From assembly GCA_041592335.1 (NCBI GenBank), contig JBFHQE010000004.1:62001-126000 (forward strand): a stretch of DNA of 64,000 nt, in the 5' to 3' direction. The position numbers were made by a program, and so were the translations under genes. The notes under the pieces were generated by a model. It searched no databases. It saw nothing but the letters and a program-made list of their open reading frames with translations, and was not told the origin of the DNA. The stretch comes from JBFHQE01 sp041592335. GTDB lineage: Bacteria; Pseudomonadota; Gammaproteobacteria; Thiohalobacterales; Thiohalobacteraceae. This document shows, one piece after another, positions 32,647 to 41,569 of this stretch (position 1 is its first letter; each line of letters begins with the position of its first letter).

Positions 32647-33959
32647 CAGGTATAGCGCACCTGCCTAATGAGTTCGTTGATCGTCTTGCTAAGCCGTTTT
32701 CACGTTTTTTGCATCTACAAGCTGCAGGCGGTGCTCTGCTGCTTCTCTTTACCGTCCTTGCTCTTATCTTATCCAATTCTCCATGGTCTCATACTTTCGA
32801 GCGTATTTGGGAAACACCTCTTGGCTTTCAGCTCGGCTCGCTTGATTATGTACGCTCGCTTCGGGAGTGGGTAAATGATGGTTTAATGACTCTTTTTTTC
32901 TTTCTGGTTGCTCTAGAGCTCAAACGCGAGCTGGTACTTGGAGAGTTGAAAAGTCCACGCATGGCCGTACTGTCCATTGCGGCGGCGATAGGTGGCATGC
33001 TTGTGCCAGCGGCGATATATGTGGTAATTCAGTGGGACCAGCCCGGCCAGCATGGGTGGGGTACTGTCATGGCTACAGATACGGCGTTTGTTATTGGGTG
33101 CCTTGCACTATTAGGAAAACGGCTACCTAAAAGCTTGCGAGTATTTATGCTGTCATTAGCGATTGTTGACGACATCGGTGCCATTCTTGTTGTCGCCATC
33201 GGTTACAGCAGCCATATAGTCTGGGAGGCACTGGTGCTGGCGACTCTTGGAATTTTGATAGTGCGTGGAATTGCATTGCTCGGCTTTCGTGGATTCCCAC
33301 TCTATTTCCTGATCGGCAGCATAATTTGGTTCGCTATCGATGCTTCAGGTATTCATGCAACTATCACTGGTGTAATGCTGGGGTTGATGACGCCAGCCCG
33401 ACGATGGGTCGATGATGAGCGGTTATATGCGATATTGGATCAGGTTGTTGCGCACCCAACAGGTAACCAGGGTAGTGGGGAGACACAGGATCGGAAAACG
33501 TTACAGGTTGCTGAGGTTGCAGTACGCGAATCATTATCACCCGTGGAACGCCTGGAGATAGGCCTACACCCATGGGTAAGTTTTATCATAATGCCGTTAT
33601 TCGCATTTGCGAATGCTGGCTTGCCACTTTCATTAGGCGATCTTGGAGGCACAGTTACCCTGGCTGTTTTCTTCGGCTTTGTTTTTGGAAAACCTATAGG
33701 TATTTTGGTGTTCACATGGGTGGCGGTACGATTGGGAATCGCGTTGCGACCACCGGATCTTGAATGGGGTGTGATTGCGGGAGGTGCTCTGCTCGCCGGG
33801 ATTGGATTTACGATGGCGTTATTTATTGCAAACCTGGCGTTCACGCCAGATCTAATTGATAGCGCCAAACTCGGAATATTTCTGGCGTCTGTTTTCTCCG
33901 CACTGGCTGGATTGGCGTTATTAAGATGGCTGTCTGTTCCTGTAGGTAATCCGCGATGA
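32643..33959 (+). CDS. nhaA: Na+/H+ antiporter NhaA
   Basis: A 438-residue antiporter with about twelve membrane segments. The ion-binding aspartates are seen in MLSLAIVDDIGAILVVA and in VMATDTAFVIG. The FFFLVALELKRELVLGELKSPR loop and the FALFANAG-like IMPLFAFANAGLPL segment are typical of NhaA. It exchanges Na+ for H+ for pH and salt balance. I start at ATG 32643; the frame can also be read from 32559. It lies beside the DsrC-like gene and near the dab operon, whose bicarbonate uptake may depend on ion gradients. Confidence 0.93.
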   Translation: MTGIAHLPNEFVDRLAKPFSRFLHLQAAGGALLLLFTVLALILSNSPWSHTFERIWETPLGFQLGSLDYVRSLREWVNDGLMTLFFFLVALELKRELVLGELKSPRMAVLSIAAAIGGMLVPAAIYVVIQWDQPGQHGWGTVMATDTAFVIGCLALLGKRLPKSLRVFMLSLAIVDDIGAILVVAIGYSSHIVWEALVLATLGILIVRGIALLGFRGFPLYFLIGSIIWFAIDASGIHATITGVMLGLMTPARRWVDDERLYAILDQVVAHPTGNQGSGETQDRKTLQVAEVAVRESLSPVERLEIGLHPWVSFIIMPLFAFANAGLPLSLGDLGGTVTLAVFFGFVFGKPIGILVFTWVAVRLGIALRPPDLEWGVIAGGALLAGIGFTMALFIANLAFTPDLIDSAKLGIFLASVFSALAGLALLRWLSVPVGNPR

Positions 33960-34038
33960 TGATCTAAGAACGAGACGAGTGATATCCATTAGTAAAGACA
34001 ATCCAGCAGGTTAATGAATGATTAAACCGATGATTGAT

Positions 34039-34410
34039 TTAATAGCTGGTGCCAAATGAAGGGTCGGCAGCATATGCTGGAGTGCGAAGATTTGCGATTC
34101 TGCTACCTTGTGTTACTGGTCCACCCGGAAATAGCGTGTACAAATACTTTGTTCCACCCTGTTTACGAAATTCTTTATCGAGCGCCCTGGCAGTTATTCG
34201 CGCATGACGCGGCAGTCCATTAACAAGATAATTTTTCCTCAAAAATACGATTACATCCCAGCGTTCATCATTTAATTCCAGGTCTTCATATTCAGCTAAC
34301 TGCGCTGACTTTCTACGATTCCAGCATTGATCAACAAATTCTGTGAAGCGTTCATTTGATGTATGACCAAACGATTCGCTATCTTGGGGATCGGAGGTGT
34401 ATTGTTCCAT
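34039..34410 (-). CDS. DsrC/TusE-like protein lacking tail cysteines
   Basis: A 123-residue homologue of the 28728-29066 protein: LNDERWDVIVFLRKNYLVNGLPRHAR and YLYTLFPGGPVTQGSRIANL align well. The inner Cys is again replaced by Ser (QGSRIAN) and the tail is extended (RTPAYAADPSFGTSY) with no Cys, so sulfur transfer by the tail is impossible. The only Cys is in VDQCWNRRK. It is a likely regulatory or structural member of the family. On the minus strand, downstream of the convergent nhaA. Confidence 0.82.
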   Translation of the reverse strand: MEQYTSDPQDSESFGHTSNERFTEFVDQCWNRRKSAQLAEYEDLELNDERWDVIVFLRKNYLVNGLPRHARITARALDKEFRKQGGTKYLYTLFPGGPVTQGSRIANLRTPAYAADPSFGTSY

Positions 34411-34842
34411 GGTATTTTCCTTTACATATGGAGATATGTGGAGTGCTGTATGACTGCATGCATAAACTAATGCAGTAATTCATCATCTGCTCATTCTCAT
34501 CGATAAGCAAATCATTTCTTTTAAATCTTATACGGATAACTATGGCTAACAAAATGATCGATGCTTTGAGGGAATACAGCATTTGCCGACATCGCGCAGA
34601 ACTTACAAGAATGGTAGCGAGAACTACTAGAGCTTTTGTCAAATCATGTGCACCTTTCCGAGCAAAGGGCTATTTTTTTCTCTGGTTAGATATCAATTCT
34701 GTAGTTGATGTACTTAATGCTTGATAAATTCATTCAGCCTGGCACCAAAATACAACTCACAAAACAGCAATAATCCATCTAAAAATTTCATTGAGTTACG
34801 CGAATCTTCTGGCCAAGGTCACATTTTCTTTTTCCGCTCCAG
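34411..34842. other. Intergenic region between DsrC-like gene and dab operon
   Basis: About 430 bases, AT-rich, holding the promoter of the minus-strand DsrC-like gene and the 3' end of the dab operon. A 60-codon plus-strand frame (34542-34724, MANKMIDALREYSICRHRAE) is present, but it lacks a clear ribosome binding site; I leave it unassigned. Confidence 0.4.
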
Positions 34843-35169
34843 CTAGTTGCGAAATTTCACCAGCCGCGTTACCTGAATGTCTGAAATGAACACCACTCCG
34901 GTGTGCTCATTATAAAAAGGTGCGAAGCCCTCCAGGATCGGGTTCAGCAATTCTTCCGGTACCGCGGCGATGATCATGATCAGCACATCGTCTTCATTGA
35001 ACATTACATGCCCTTCATGAAAACCGTGGCTACCCTTGCCGGAAAGGTTATGCATGATCGTATAACCCTTGACGCCGGCACGATCGAGAAGGTCGGTTGC
35101 AAATTCCTGATGTTCGCCCCCGAGGATGATTTCGAGTTTTTTAATCGGGCTTAGATTGAGATTTTTCAT
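34843..35169 (-). CDS. PII-like signalling protein of the DAB operon
   Basis: A 108-residue protein with the PII/GlnB ferredoxin-like fold: KLEIILGGEHQEFATDLLDRAGVKGYTIMHNLSGKGSHGF covers strand, helix and the T-loop region. It is longer in the loop than SbtB and lacks the uridylylated Tyr of GlnB. PII-like proteins often accompany bicarbonate transporters (SbtA/SbtB, CPII) and may sense carbon or adenylate nucleotides. Its start overlaps the dabA stop by four bases. A role in controlling the transporter is inferred from position. Confidence 0.8.
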   Translation of the reverse strand: MKNLNLSPIKKLEIILGGEHQEFATDLLDRAGVKGYTIMHNLSGKGSHGFHEGHVMFNEDDVLIMIIAAVPEELLNPILEGFAPFYNEHTGVVFISDIQVTRLVKFRN

Positions 35170-38100
35170 AAGTTAGCCGTCGCCTCCTGAGATTCATACT
35201 GCAGGGAATAGACATGATCCTGCCATTGCCCCTTGTCGTAAAGTGACACACTGGATTGTTCCGGATCGATCACGATCAGTCGTATCCATTCATTGACCAC
35301 CAGTTTTTTCGCCGCCGCTACGCTCTCGACCGCGCGTCTGGCCGATTGCAATGGCGCCTCGATTACCGTGATCAGTCGTAACGGCTGGTGATAGGGCTGC
35401 CCATTATCCAGCACCGTCTGGGCAGGCAGCCCGGTACGCAAATCGCTGAGATTACCGGTCATCACGCCGAAGCGGCCCGCGACATTGTGATACACCTTGC
35501 TGCCACTGCCGAAACGTTCGTTATCCACGGTGGAAAAATAGTGCTCCATGTTAATCCACTGGCCGACCACCAACGGGCCGGTGAGAATGTTTTCCAGCAG
35601 ACGGAGTTTACGATCAACCCGGTAATCATAGGAGTGGAGAAAGGCGCGACCTTCCAGCGACAGCTGTTGCGTTAGCGGTCGCCGTCCGATAATGAAATAG
35701 GCATTTCCCGCCAGCCCCCATTCCGGCCGGACCTGCGACCAGTCCTGGGCAAATTTTCTGGCCAGTCGTTGTGCCGCCGCCGGGTTTTCATGCGGCCGGT
35801 TGATAATATGCCTGGGTTCAAGGGTTGCAATTCGTTCCCGTGCGCACAGCCGTGCCGCGGACAACAAGCCATTGCGCAGGCGGTCAATATACATGGCGTG
35901 CGTTGAAGGCATGCGTTCCACGTCATACAGCCTGATTTCATCCGTGGTTGTATTGTGCAGGGCAGGGAAGAACCAGGCATCATCCGGAATATCGATACCC
36001 TGCTGGCGCAGCCTGCGGCGTACTTCCGGCTTGTTGGCCATCTGCGCCAGCACGCGCGCATTGACGATGCCATGCTGCCCACCGCAGGCGCCGCAATCGA
36101 GCGCCGATTCATAGGGGTTGTTCTCGGAAGTACTGCCATGACCAACCAGCATAATGAAGCGGGAAAACTCCCTGGTCAGACCGATCGATTGCAATGCCTG
36201 GGACACGAAGGTGACCTGTTCATCGATGCTGAATCCGATACGTCCTAACTGTTCGCGCTGTAACTGAGCCTTGGCAGCATTAATGCGATAAATTGTTCGT
36301 AGCTTCTGAATAAAATCCTGCTGGCCCGTTGCAGATAATCCGATCTCTTTTGCCAGCACCGGAATATCAGGCTGGTGTCCCAACGCCGCTTCACGCAACT
36401 CACGCACCATGCTGTCGGTGATTCGCTCGGCAGGCAGTTCGAATTCAAGCTCAAGCGCCTTTTCAATGACGGCACGTTGCACCGCGCGAACAATGGAGTC
36501 CGCCTGTTCACTGCTGAGCTTGTCCATTATCAGGAAAGTCTGCGGCTTGTCCTGATGCAGCCGGTTTCGCCAGCGATTGTAGTGCTCGGGAAACAGGGTC
36601 TTGCCGACCATGTCGAATCCGAACAGCAGACCGACGGCTTCGACCGTGACAAAAGGCGTGAGGATGGACTCCTTCAACTCATGCAGTGCTTTTTCCAGCA
36701 CCGTGAGCGCGGCCACATCCTGGTCGTCGCTGACCGCCATTTCAACCACCAGGTTTTTAGGCGTAAGCAGTACCGGGCAGAGATGCGATTCATTACCTTT
36801 GCCAAGCTCCATGAAGCTAAGCGGCACACCAAAGAAACCGGCAATGCCGAAGGTCTGATAATCGCCGATACTTTCCAGTCGACGACGTATCCGTTCGGAA
36901 CGGGTATCGATACAGAACAGGGCCTGCACAAAGGGGCGTTTCTCGCGCGGCGCGGGTTGTTCAAGTGTCACACCGGCCAGCAGGCGTTTCATCGCCTGTG
37001 ATTCCATCGCGCGCAGCCAGATATGGCCTTCTTCCTGCTCAAAGGCCTGCAATGACTGAATGAGTTGTCCAAGTGCCTCGTCAGGCAGCGCGCGCAATGC
37101 CGATAATGCACTGACGTTACCGGCCAGTTGCACCAGGTTTGCCGCCTGCTGCCGCGCCTCGTGCAAACGAACCTGCTGCGCATATTCGCCAAAGGCCTTG
37201 TTAATAGCTTTGGTGCGACCCGTTGCGAGTAATTTTTCCACTGAAAAAGCAAATTCCGGTAACACCTTGCGCCCGTGTAGCTGTAACTGGAAATAGGTTT
37301 CTTCCGGACTTGCATCGATCAGCGCCTGGATAGACGCAAAGTTCGCGCTCACCTTCTTCCAGCGGCCACGCTCTTCGACCAGCGCCAGCGCCAGAATCAG
37401 CCTGATTGCCAGCAGGTCAACCAGGTCGCCTGGGAACTGCTTGCGCCAGTGGTAATGGCTGGCTCCTGAACGCCACTTTATAAACCCGGTCCAGCCATGC
37501 AGCCGCGCCAGTTCACAGGTGAAATAACAGACCCAGTGTTGTTCCGGCACACCGAACTTATCCATCACGTAGGCAATGACGTCTTCCGGCGTATCACCCT
37601 GCTGAATAACCTGATCGATATCCAGGCCACGCAGAAACAGGCGGCCATTGCGCTGGGCCACCGCGCACCAGGCGGGGAAAAAGCCTTTTTCACGACCTGG
37701 CATGCTCCAGACCGATTGTCCCTCGTCGAAAAAATCCAGACTGCTTTTGATCACCAGCTGGTCGAGCTCATCGCCAATCTCCGTACCATACAGGGCATCG
37801 ATCGCTTCATAGAGAGGACAGTTGTTGAGTAAATCATTACGCAGTTGCTCGACAATTATTGTCTTCAATGCCTCGGGCGTTTTCGGATCCAGTGGTTTAC
37901 CCGCTAAAACAGCCTGAACATCAGCGGCGTTACTCAAGGTGGTATCCGCAACGACATTGTGTTCCTCGGATTTCAGCAGACTCATTAACCAGGCCTGCAA
38001 ATCTATATCCGGGAGGAGGGGCTGTTGCGCAACAAAATCCGCGACTGCATGCTCCAGGAAATCCATGTCGACCAGGTTCCTGGATAAATAAGCCTGATGC

Positions 38101-38297
38101 TGTTTGCGCGACAGATACACTTGTGCGTGAAATAACGGCTGTGCCTTTCTGACCGCTTCGGTAAAGGTCAGGTGTTCCAGGCCATGCAAGGGGTTATGGT
38201 GAATAAACGAACGCATCGGCCAGAAGTTAGGAATCGCTTCGCCGGCAACGTAGACCATGGCGCGCAGTCGCAGCTTTTGTCCAAGCGATAAGCTCAT
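35166..38297 (-). CDS. dabA: DabA, inorganic carbon transporter subunit (DUF2309)
   Basis: A 1043-residue DUF2309 protein. The beta-carbonic-anhydrase-like zinc site is complete: Cys461 and Asp463 in FCIDTRSE, His720 in VGHGSTSENN and Cys735 in LDCGACGG. The spacing His-Cys of 15 equals that of the studied DabA. The N-terminal YVAGEAIPNFWPMRSFIHHNPLHGL stretch is the family signature. DabA couples CO2 hydration to a proton gradient via DabB, accumulating bicarbonate. The length matches the longer (LCI/DAB1) type. Part of a four-gene operon. Confidence 0.92.
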   Translation of the reverse strand: MSLSLGQKLRLRAMVYVAGEAIPNFWPMRSFIHHNPLHGLEHLTFTEAVRKAQPLFHAQVYLSRKQHQAYLSRNLVDMDFLEHAVADFVAQQPLLPDIDLQAWLMSLLKSEEHNVVADTTLSNAADVQAVLAGKPLDPKTPEALKTIIVEQLRNDLLNNCPLYEAIDALYGTEIGDELDQLVIKSSLDFFDEGQSVWSMPGREKGFFPAWCAVAQRNGRLFLRGLDIDQVIQQGDTPEDVIAYVMDKFGVPEQHWVCYFTCELARLHGWTGFIKWRSGASHYHWRKQFPGDLVDLLAIRLILALALVEERGRWKKVSANFASIQALIDASPEETYFQLQLHGRKVLPEFAFSVEKLLATGRTKAINKAFGEYAQQVRLHEARQQAANLVQLAGNVSALSALRALPDEALGQLIQSLQAFEQEEGHIWLRAMESQAMKRLLAGVTLEQPAPREKRPFVQALFCIDTRSERIRRRLESIGDYQTFGIAGFFGVPLSFMELGKGNESHLCPVLLTPKNLVVEMAVSDDQDVAALTVLEKALHELKESILTPFVTVEAVGLLFGFDMVGKTLFPEHYNRWRNRLHQDKPQTFLIMDKLSSEQADSIVRAVQRAVIEKALELEFELPAERITDSMVRELREAALGHQPDIPVLAKEIGLSATGQQDFIQKLRTIYRINAAKAQLQREQLGRIGFSIDEQVTFVSQALQSIGLTREFSRFIMLVGHGSTSENNPYESALDCGACGGQHGIVNARVLAQMANKPEVRRRLRQQGIDIPDDAWFFPALHNTTTDEIRLYDVERMPSTHAMYIDRLRNGLLSAARLCARERIATLEPRHIINRPHENPAAAQRLARKFAQDWSQVRPEWGLAGNAYFIIGRRPLTQQLSLEGRAFLHSYDYRVDRKLRLLENILTGPLVVGQWINMEHYFSTVDNERFGSGSKVYHNVAGRFGVMTGNLSDLRTGLPAQTVLDNGQPYHQPLRLITVIEAPLQSARRAVESVAAAKKLVVNEWIRLIVIDPEQSSVSLYDKGQWQDHVYSLQYESQEATANL

Positions 38298-39070
38298 TGA
38301 GCAATCTCCATGATCAACAAACTGCCAGTGGATAGCGTTATCAGCAGCAGGGCATAACCCCAGGCAACAGGCACACTGATATCGCGAATATCACGTGACA
38401 GCGTGACGCCAGCCGCGGAACCGATGACAAGTCCCTGCAGCAGCCGAATACCCGACCAGCTCCAGAACAACCAGATAATCAGCAGCAACAGGGCGGACGA
38501 CAGCGACACGGAAAGCTCTGCAAAGACCAGTTGTGTCATCGAGAAAAACGCGGGAAATAACGGCGTTGCAATAACGGCCAGCACAGTCAGTATCAATGCA
38601 CCGCTCAGTCGCGGCATGGATTGCGCCAGCCCACCGTACAAATCGGTGTAAACGGCGCCAAACTGTTTCTCAACATTTCGTCCCAGGATGGTTAACAGCA
38701 CTAGCGGCAAACTGAAGCCCAGGGCATGTAAATGTAGCGTTGGGGTGGGTTTACCGGTGTGTATAACAAACAGCCAGAGTAACGCCCACAGTGACGTGGA
38801 CAGATAGCCGCTCCACTGATTCAGCTCCCTGGCCGCGATTGCGCGATAGGCATAGAGCGCGGAGGTGAAAAGTGCCAACGCAGACAACCACTGAATATCG
38901 ACAGGCGCTGTCAACAGCGATAATAACGCCAGGCCAAGCTGCGGCCATACCAGTAGCAGCAGGGTACGCACCAGGTATTGGCGGGTCCGTGCAAACAGCG
39001 TGTTAAACAGCATACTGAGCGGGAACAGGGGAAGGAATAACCCCGCCAGCGGATAGAGCAGGCTATCCAT
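38294..39070 (-). CDS. Antiporter-like membrane protein of the DAB operon
   Basis: A 258-residue protein with about eight transmembrane helices, between dabB and dabA. GRNVEKQFGAVYTDLYGGLAQ followed by MPRLSGALILTVLAVIATPLFPAFF resembles a piece of the NuoL/NuoM antiporter-like subunits. It is about half their size, so it looks like a truncated or divergent proton-channel subunit that completes DabB. I use the ATG at 39070; a GTG at 39082 is possible. Overlaps dabA by four bases. Confidence 0.7.
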   Translation of the reverse strand: MDSLLYPLAGLFLPLFPLSMLFNTLFARTRQYLVRTLLLLVWPQLGLALLSLLTAPVDIQWLSALALFTSALYAYRAIAARELNQWSGYLSTSLWALLWLFVIHTGKPTPTLHLHALGFSLPLVLLTILGRNVEKQFGAVYTDLYGGLAQSMPRLSGALILTVLAVIATPLFPAFFSMTQLVFAELSVSLSSALLLLIIWLFWSWSGIRLLQGLVIGSAAGVTLSRDIRDISVPVAWGYALLLITLSTGSLLIMEIAQ

Positions 39071-39072
39071 AC

Positions 39073-40749
39073 TCACACCCACCTCAGCCAGGCATTCAGA
39101 CGCGCCGCGCCCGACAACAACATCCGACTCAGGCGTGAATAGACATCCTGCAAATAAAGTTCACGCGAGATGAGAGCATAGAAAGTCATCCAGAGGTTGC
39201 TGGGCACCACTTCCTTGCGGCGCGACTGGTCCGCGTAATACGCAAGGAACCAGCCCAGGATAATAATGGCTGTAATCAGCACGATCATGATATCGAACCA
39301 GAAAATATCCACCGCCGCCGCACTGTAAATCTGGGCGCGGAACACTTCATCCGGGTAAAGGAACAGGTCGAAAGCATGGCTGATCAACGTATAGCCAAGC
39401 ACCACAACAGCAAAGGAAAAGGTGCTCATGCCGATCAATCGCTTGATATTCTGCGAACGCATCCGGTAAGTCGCGAAAATCAATTGCGCACCGGTAATCC
39501 AGCCAAAGAACAGCAACACGACCGCGCCCTGTTTCTGGAAGTAATCCTGCGAAACGAGCCAGTGTGAAATTATCAGAATGGTTACCGGCACCACCAGTGT
39601 GATTGCCGCCATTAACAACCAGGGTTGCCGTTGTCGCGTCGGCTGGCGTTCGACAACGAAGGTATACAGATCGTTTTTCGGTACCCCGTCATCCCTTCGC
39701 GCGGCATGGATGACGCCTCCAGCGCCAAGGAACAGGGTGCCCTTGAACAGGCCATGGGCAATCAAATGATAAATCGCCAGCGAGAAGGCGCCCACGCCAC
39801 ACTCCATCACCATGAAGCCCATTTGTCCCATGGTGGAATAACCCAGAGATTTCTTGATGTCATTCTGGGTAAGCATAAGCACCGATCCGATCACGGCCGT
39901 GAACAGACCCACGACGAAGACCCAGTGCAAAATATCGCCGGCATGAACAAACACAGGCGCAAAACGGTTAATCAAAAATCCACCCGCATTGACGATACCC
40001 GCATGCATCAGCGCGGAAACAGGCGTTGGCCCTGCCATCGAATAGGGTAGCCAGGTATGCAGCAGAAACTGCGCGGAACGGGCAAAGGCGGCAAAAGCAA
40101 TCAGGCCCGCCACAATATCCAGTACCGGTAACCCCATAAACAGTTGTTGTTCCGGCTGGCTCGAAATCTGCGCAAACAGATCCGGCAGGGAACCGGTGCC
40201 GTACACGTAAACCAGAAGACCCGCCGCCAGCACCAGTGGAATATCGCCAATCCGGTAAGTGATCAGTGTCCAGAAGGCATAGCGATGCGCCGAATGGCTG
40301 CGCATATCCTGGCCCAGCAGGAAATACAGCAGGATCCCGATCAGATGCCAGGCAATCAGCAGCGTTAGAAGATCACCCGCCGACACCATCAGCAGCAGGC
40401 ACGCCGTCATTAAATCCAGCAACACAAAAAACCGGGCATAACCCGGTTCCTGTGCCATGTAGCGGCGCGAGTAGACATGCACGATCAGGCTGATCAGCGC
40501 AATAACCAGCATCATCAGCGTACTGAGAGGATCGAAAAGTAGCAGCCCCCAGGAACCGAACAGGTTGATCTGGGTCGTTGCCTGGCCGGAAAGTTTCAGC
40601 CACAGCAGTAATCCCGCCAGAACAGCGGTGAGAGTGGAAAATGTAATACTGATACGGGAGGCGTGATCACCCTGGCGTCGGGCTACAAGTTGAACCAGCA
40701 ATGCTGATGCCAATGGAAATGCAACGACCAACGCGATCAGTTGTTCCAT
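39073..40749 (-). CDS. dabB: DabB, NuoL-like proton-conducting subunit
   Basis: A 558-residue membrane protein of the proton-conducting membrane transporter family (NuoL/MrpA type). Signature segments: LLFDPLSTLMMLVIALISLIVHVYSRRYM, then LLTLLIAWHLIGILLYFLLG, AAFARSAQFLLHTWLPYSMAGPTPVSALMHAGIVNAGGFL with the helix-7/8 motifs, and SLGYSTMGQMGFMV. It forms the DAB complex with DabA and uses the proton motive force for CO2 hydration. First gene of the operon; its promoter should be in the 250 bases before tRNA-Leu. Confidence 0.9.
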   Translation of the reverse strand: MEQLIALVVAFPLASALLVQLVARRQGDHASRISITFSTLTAVLAGLLLWLKLSGQATTQINLFGSWGLLLFDPLSTLMMLVIALISLIVHVYSRRYMAQEPGYARFFVLLDLMTACLLLMVSAGDLLTLLIAWHLIGILLYFLLGQDMRSHSAHRYAFWTLITYRIGDIPLVLAAGLLVYVYGTGSLPDLFAQISSQPEQQLFMGLPVLDIVAGLIAFAAFARSAQFLLHTWLPYSMAGPTPVSALMHAGIVNAGGFLINRFAPVFVHAGDILHWVFVVGLFTAVIGSVLMLTQNDIKKSLGYSTMGQMGFMVMECGVGAFSLAIYHLIAHGLFKGTLFLGAGGVIHAARRDDGVPKNDLYTFVVERQPTRQRQPWLLMAAITLVVPVTILIISHWLVSQDYFQKQGAVVLLFFGWITGAQLIFATYRMRSQNIKRLIGMSTFSFAVVVLGYTLISHAFDLFLYPDEVFRAQIYSAAAVDIFWFDIMIVLITAIIILGWFLAYYADQSRRKEVVPSNLWMTFYALISRELYLQDVYSRLSRMLLSGAARLNAWLRWV

Positions 40750-41003
40750 GATTTATTATTCACTCCCAGTAAACTACCAGACTCCAAATCTCCGAAAGCC
40801 AATCCGGTCGTTACGCTTTAAAACAGGCTTTCATGTAATCTTTATTAATCGTTCATTCAAGTATAGGCTCAAGAGCAATTGGGGCAAAATCAATAAAGCA
40901 AATGGCACCCATAATGAATCGTCAATGTTGCTAATAGCATTCCGCTGTAAAACAGACATTCCTTAAAGCGCGCATTATCGCTATAATGCCGGGCTTCAAC
41001 GCC

Positions 41004-41090
41004 GCCCGGGTGGCGAAATTGGTAGACGCAAGGGACTTAAAATCCCTCGGTGGCAACACCGTGCCGGTTCGATTCCGGCCCCGGGCACCA
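41004..41090 (+). tRNA. tRNA-Leu (anticodon TAA)
   Basis: An 87-base class II tRNA: acceptor GCCCGGG/CCCGGGC, D-arm TGGCGAAATTGGTAGACGCA, anticodon stem GGGAC/ATCCC with TAA, variable arm CGGTGGCAACACCG, T-loop GGTTCGATTCC and encoded CCA. This is the leuZ equivalent; in E. coli it directly follows glyW and cysT. Confidence 0.97.
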
Positions 41091-41569
41091 TATATTCAAT
41101 GCCTTAAGGTCACTTCCTCCTTTCTGTTAACGTTAAGGCAGGCACACGCGAGTGTGCCCAAACTGTGCCTCACTTTACGAGTCGCAACAGAGATGTACTC
41201 TTCTCGGGGGAGGCTTGAGTTTCACCGTCCTTGGTTTTCCATGCGATAGCGGTCTACTGAAGCTTAGATGCAGCCCCTTACCACGCAGCGCCATTTCACG
41301 ACAGTTCTAGGCAACACAAACCAGAAGTATGCCAGATACCAATGTGGCAGCATAGCCATCGAACAACGCTTCTACTGAAAGCTTAACCGGAATGCTTTAA
41401 CGAGAACGAACCCATCAACACCATTACCAATGTCCGGGTCAGGACCAGGATGAATACCTTTAGAATTAATCGAGCGGTTTTACTATCATTGCAAACGCCG
41501 TAAGCTTGCACGGATGAACCTGAGTACACTCATCTGAGTCTCAGGAAAAATTGGAGCCGAACCAAGTTA
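41091..41569. other. Intergenic region right of tRNA-Leu
   Basis: About 480 bases with no reading frame I can support. It has a perfect seven-base inverted repeat GGCACAC-GCGA-GTGTGCC at 41141-41158 with no T-run, and the promoter of the sensor kinase gene at its right end. Its irregular composition suggests the remains of older insertions next to the tRNA, but I cannot identify them. Confidence 0.4.

Noticed and set aside
34542..34724. 60-codon plus-strand frame in the intergenic region
   Set aside because: No clear ribosome binding site and no recognisable family; may be real but cannot be supported.
41141..41158. Inverted repeat GGCACAC/GTGTGCC as terminator of tRNA-Leu
   Set aside because: No T-run follows and it lies 50 bases after the tRNA; kept only as an unexplained inverted repeat.
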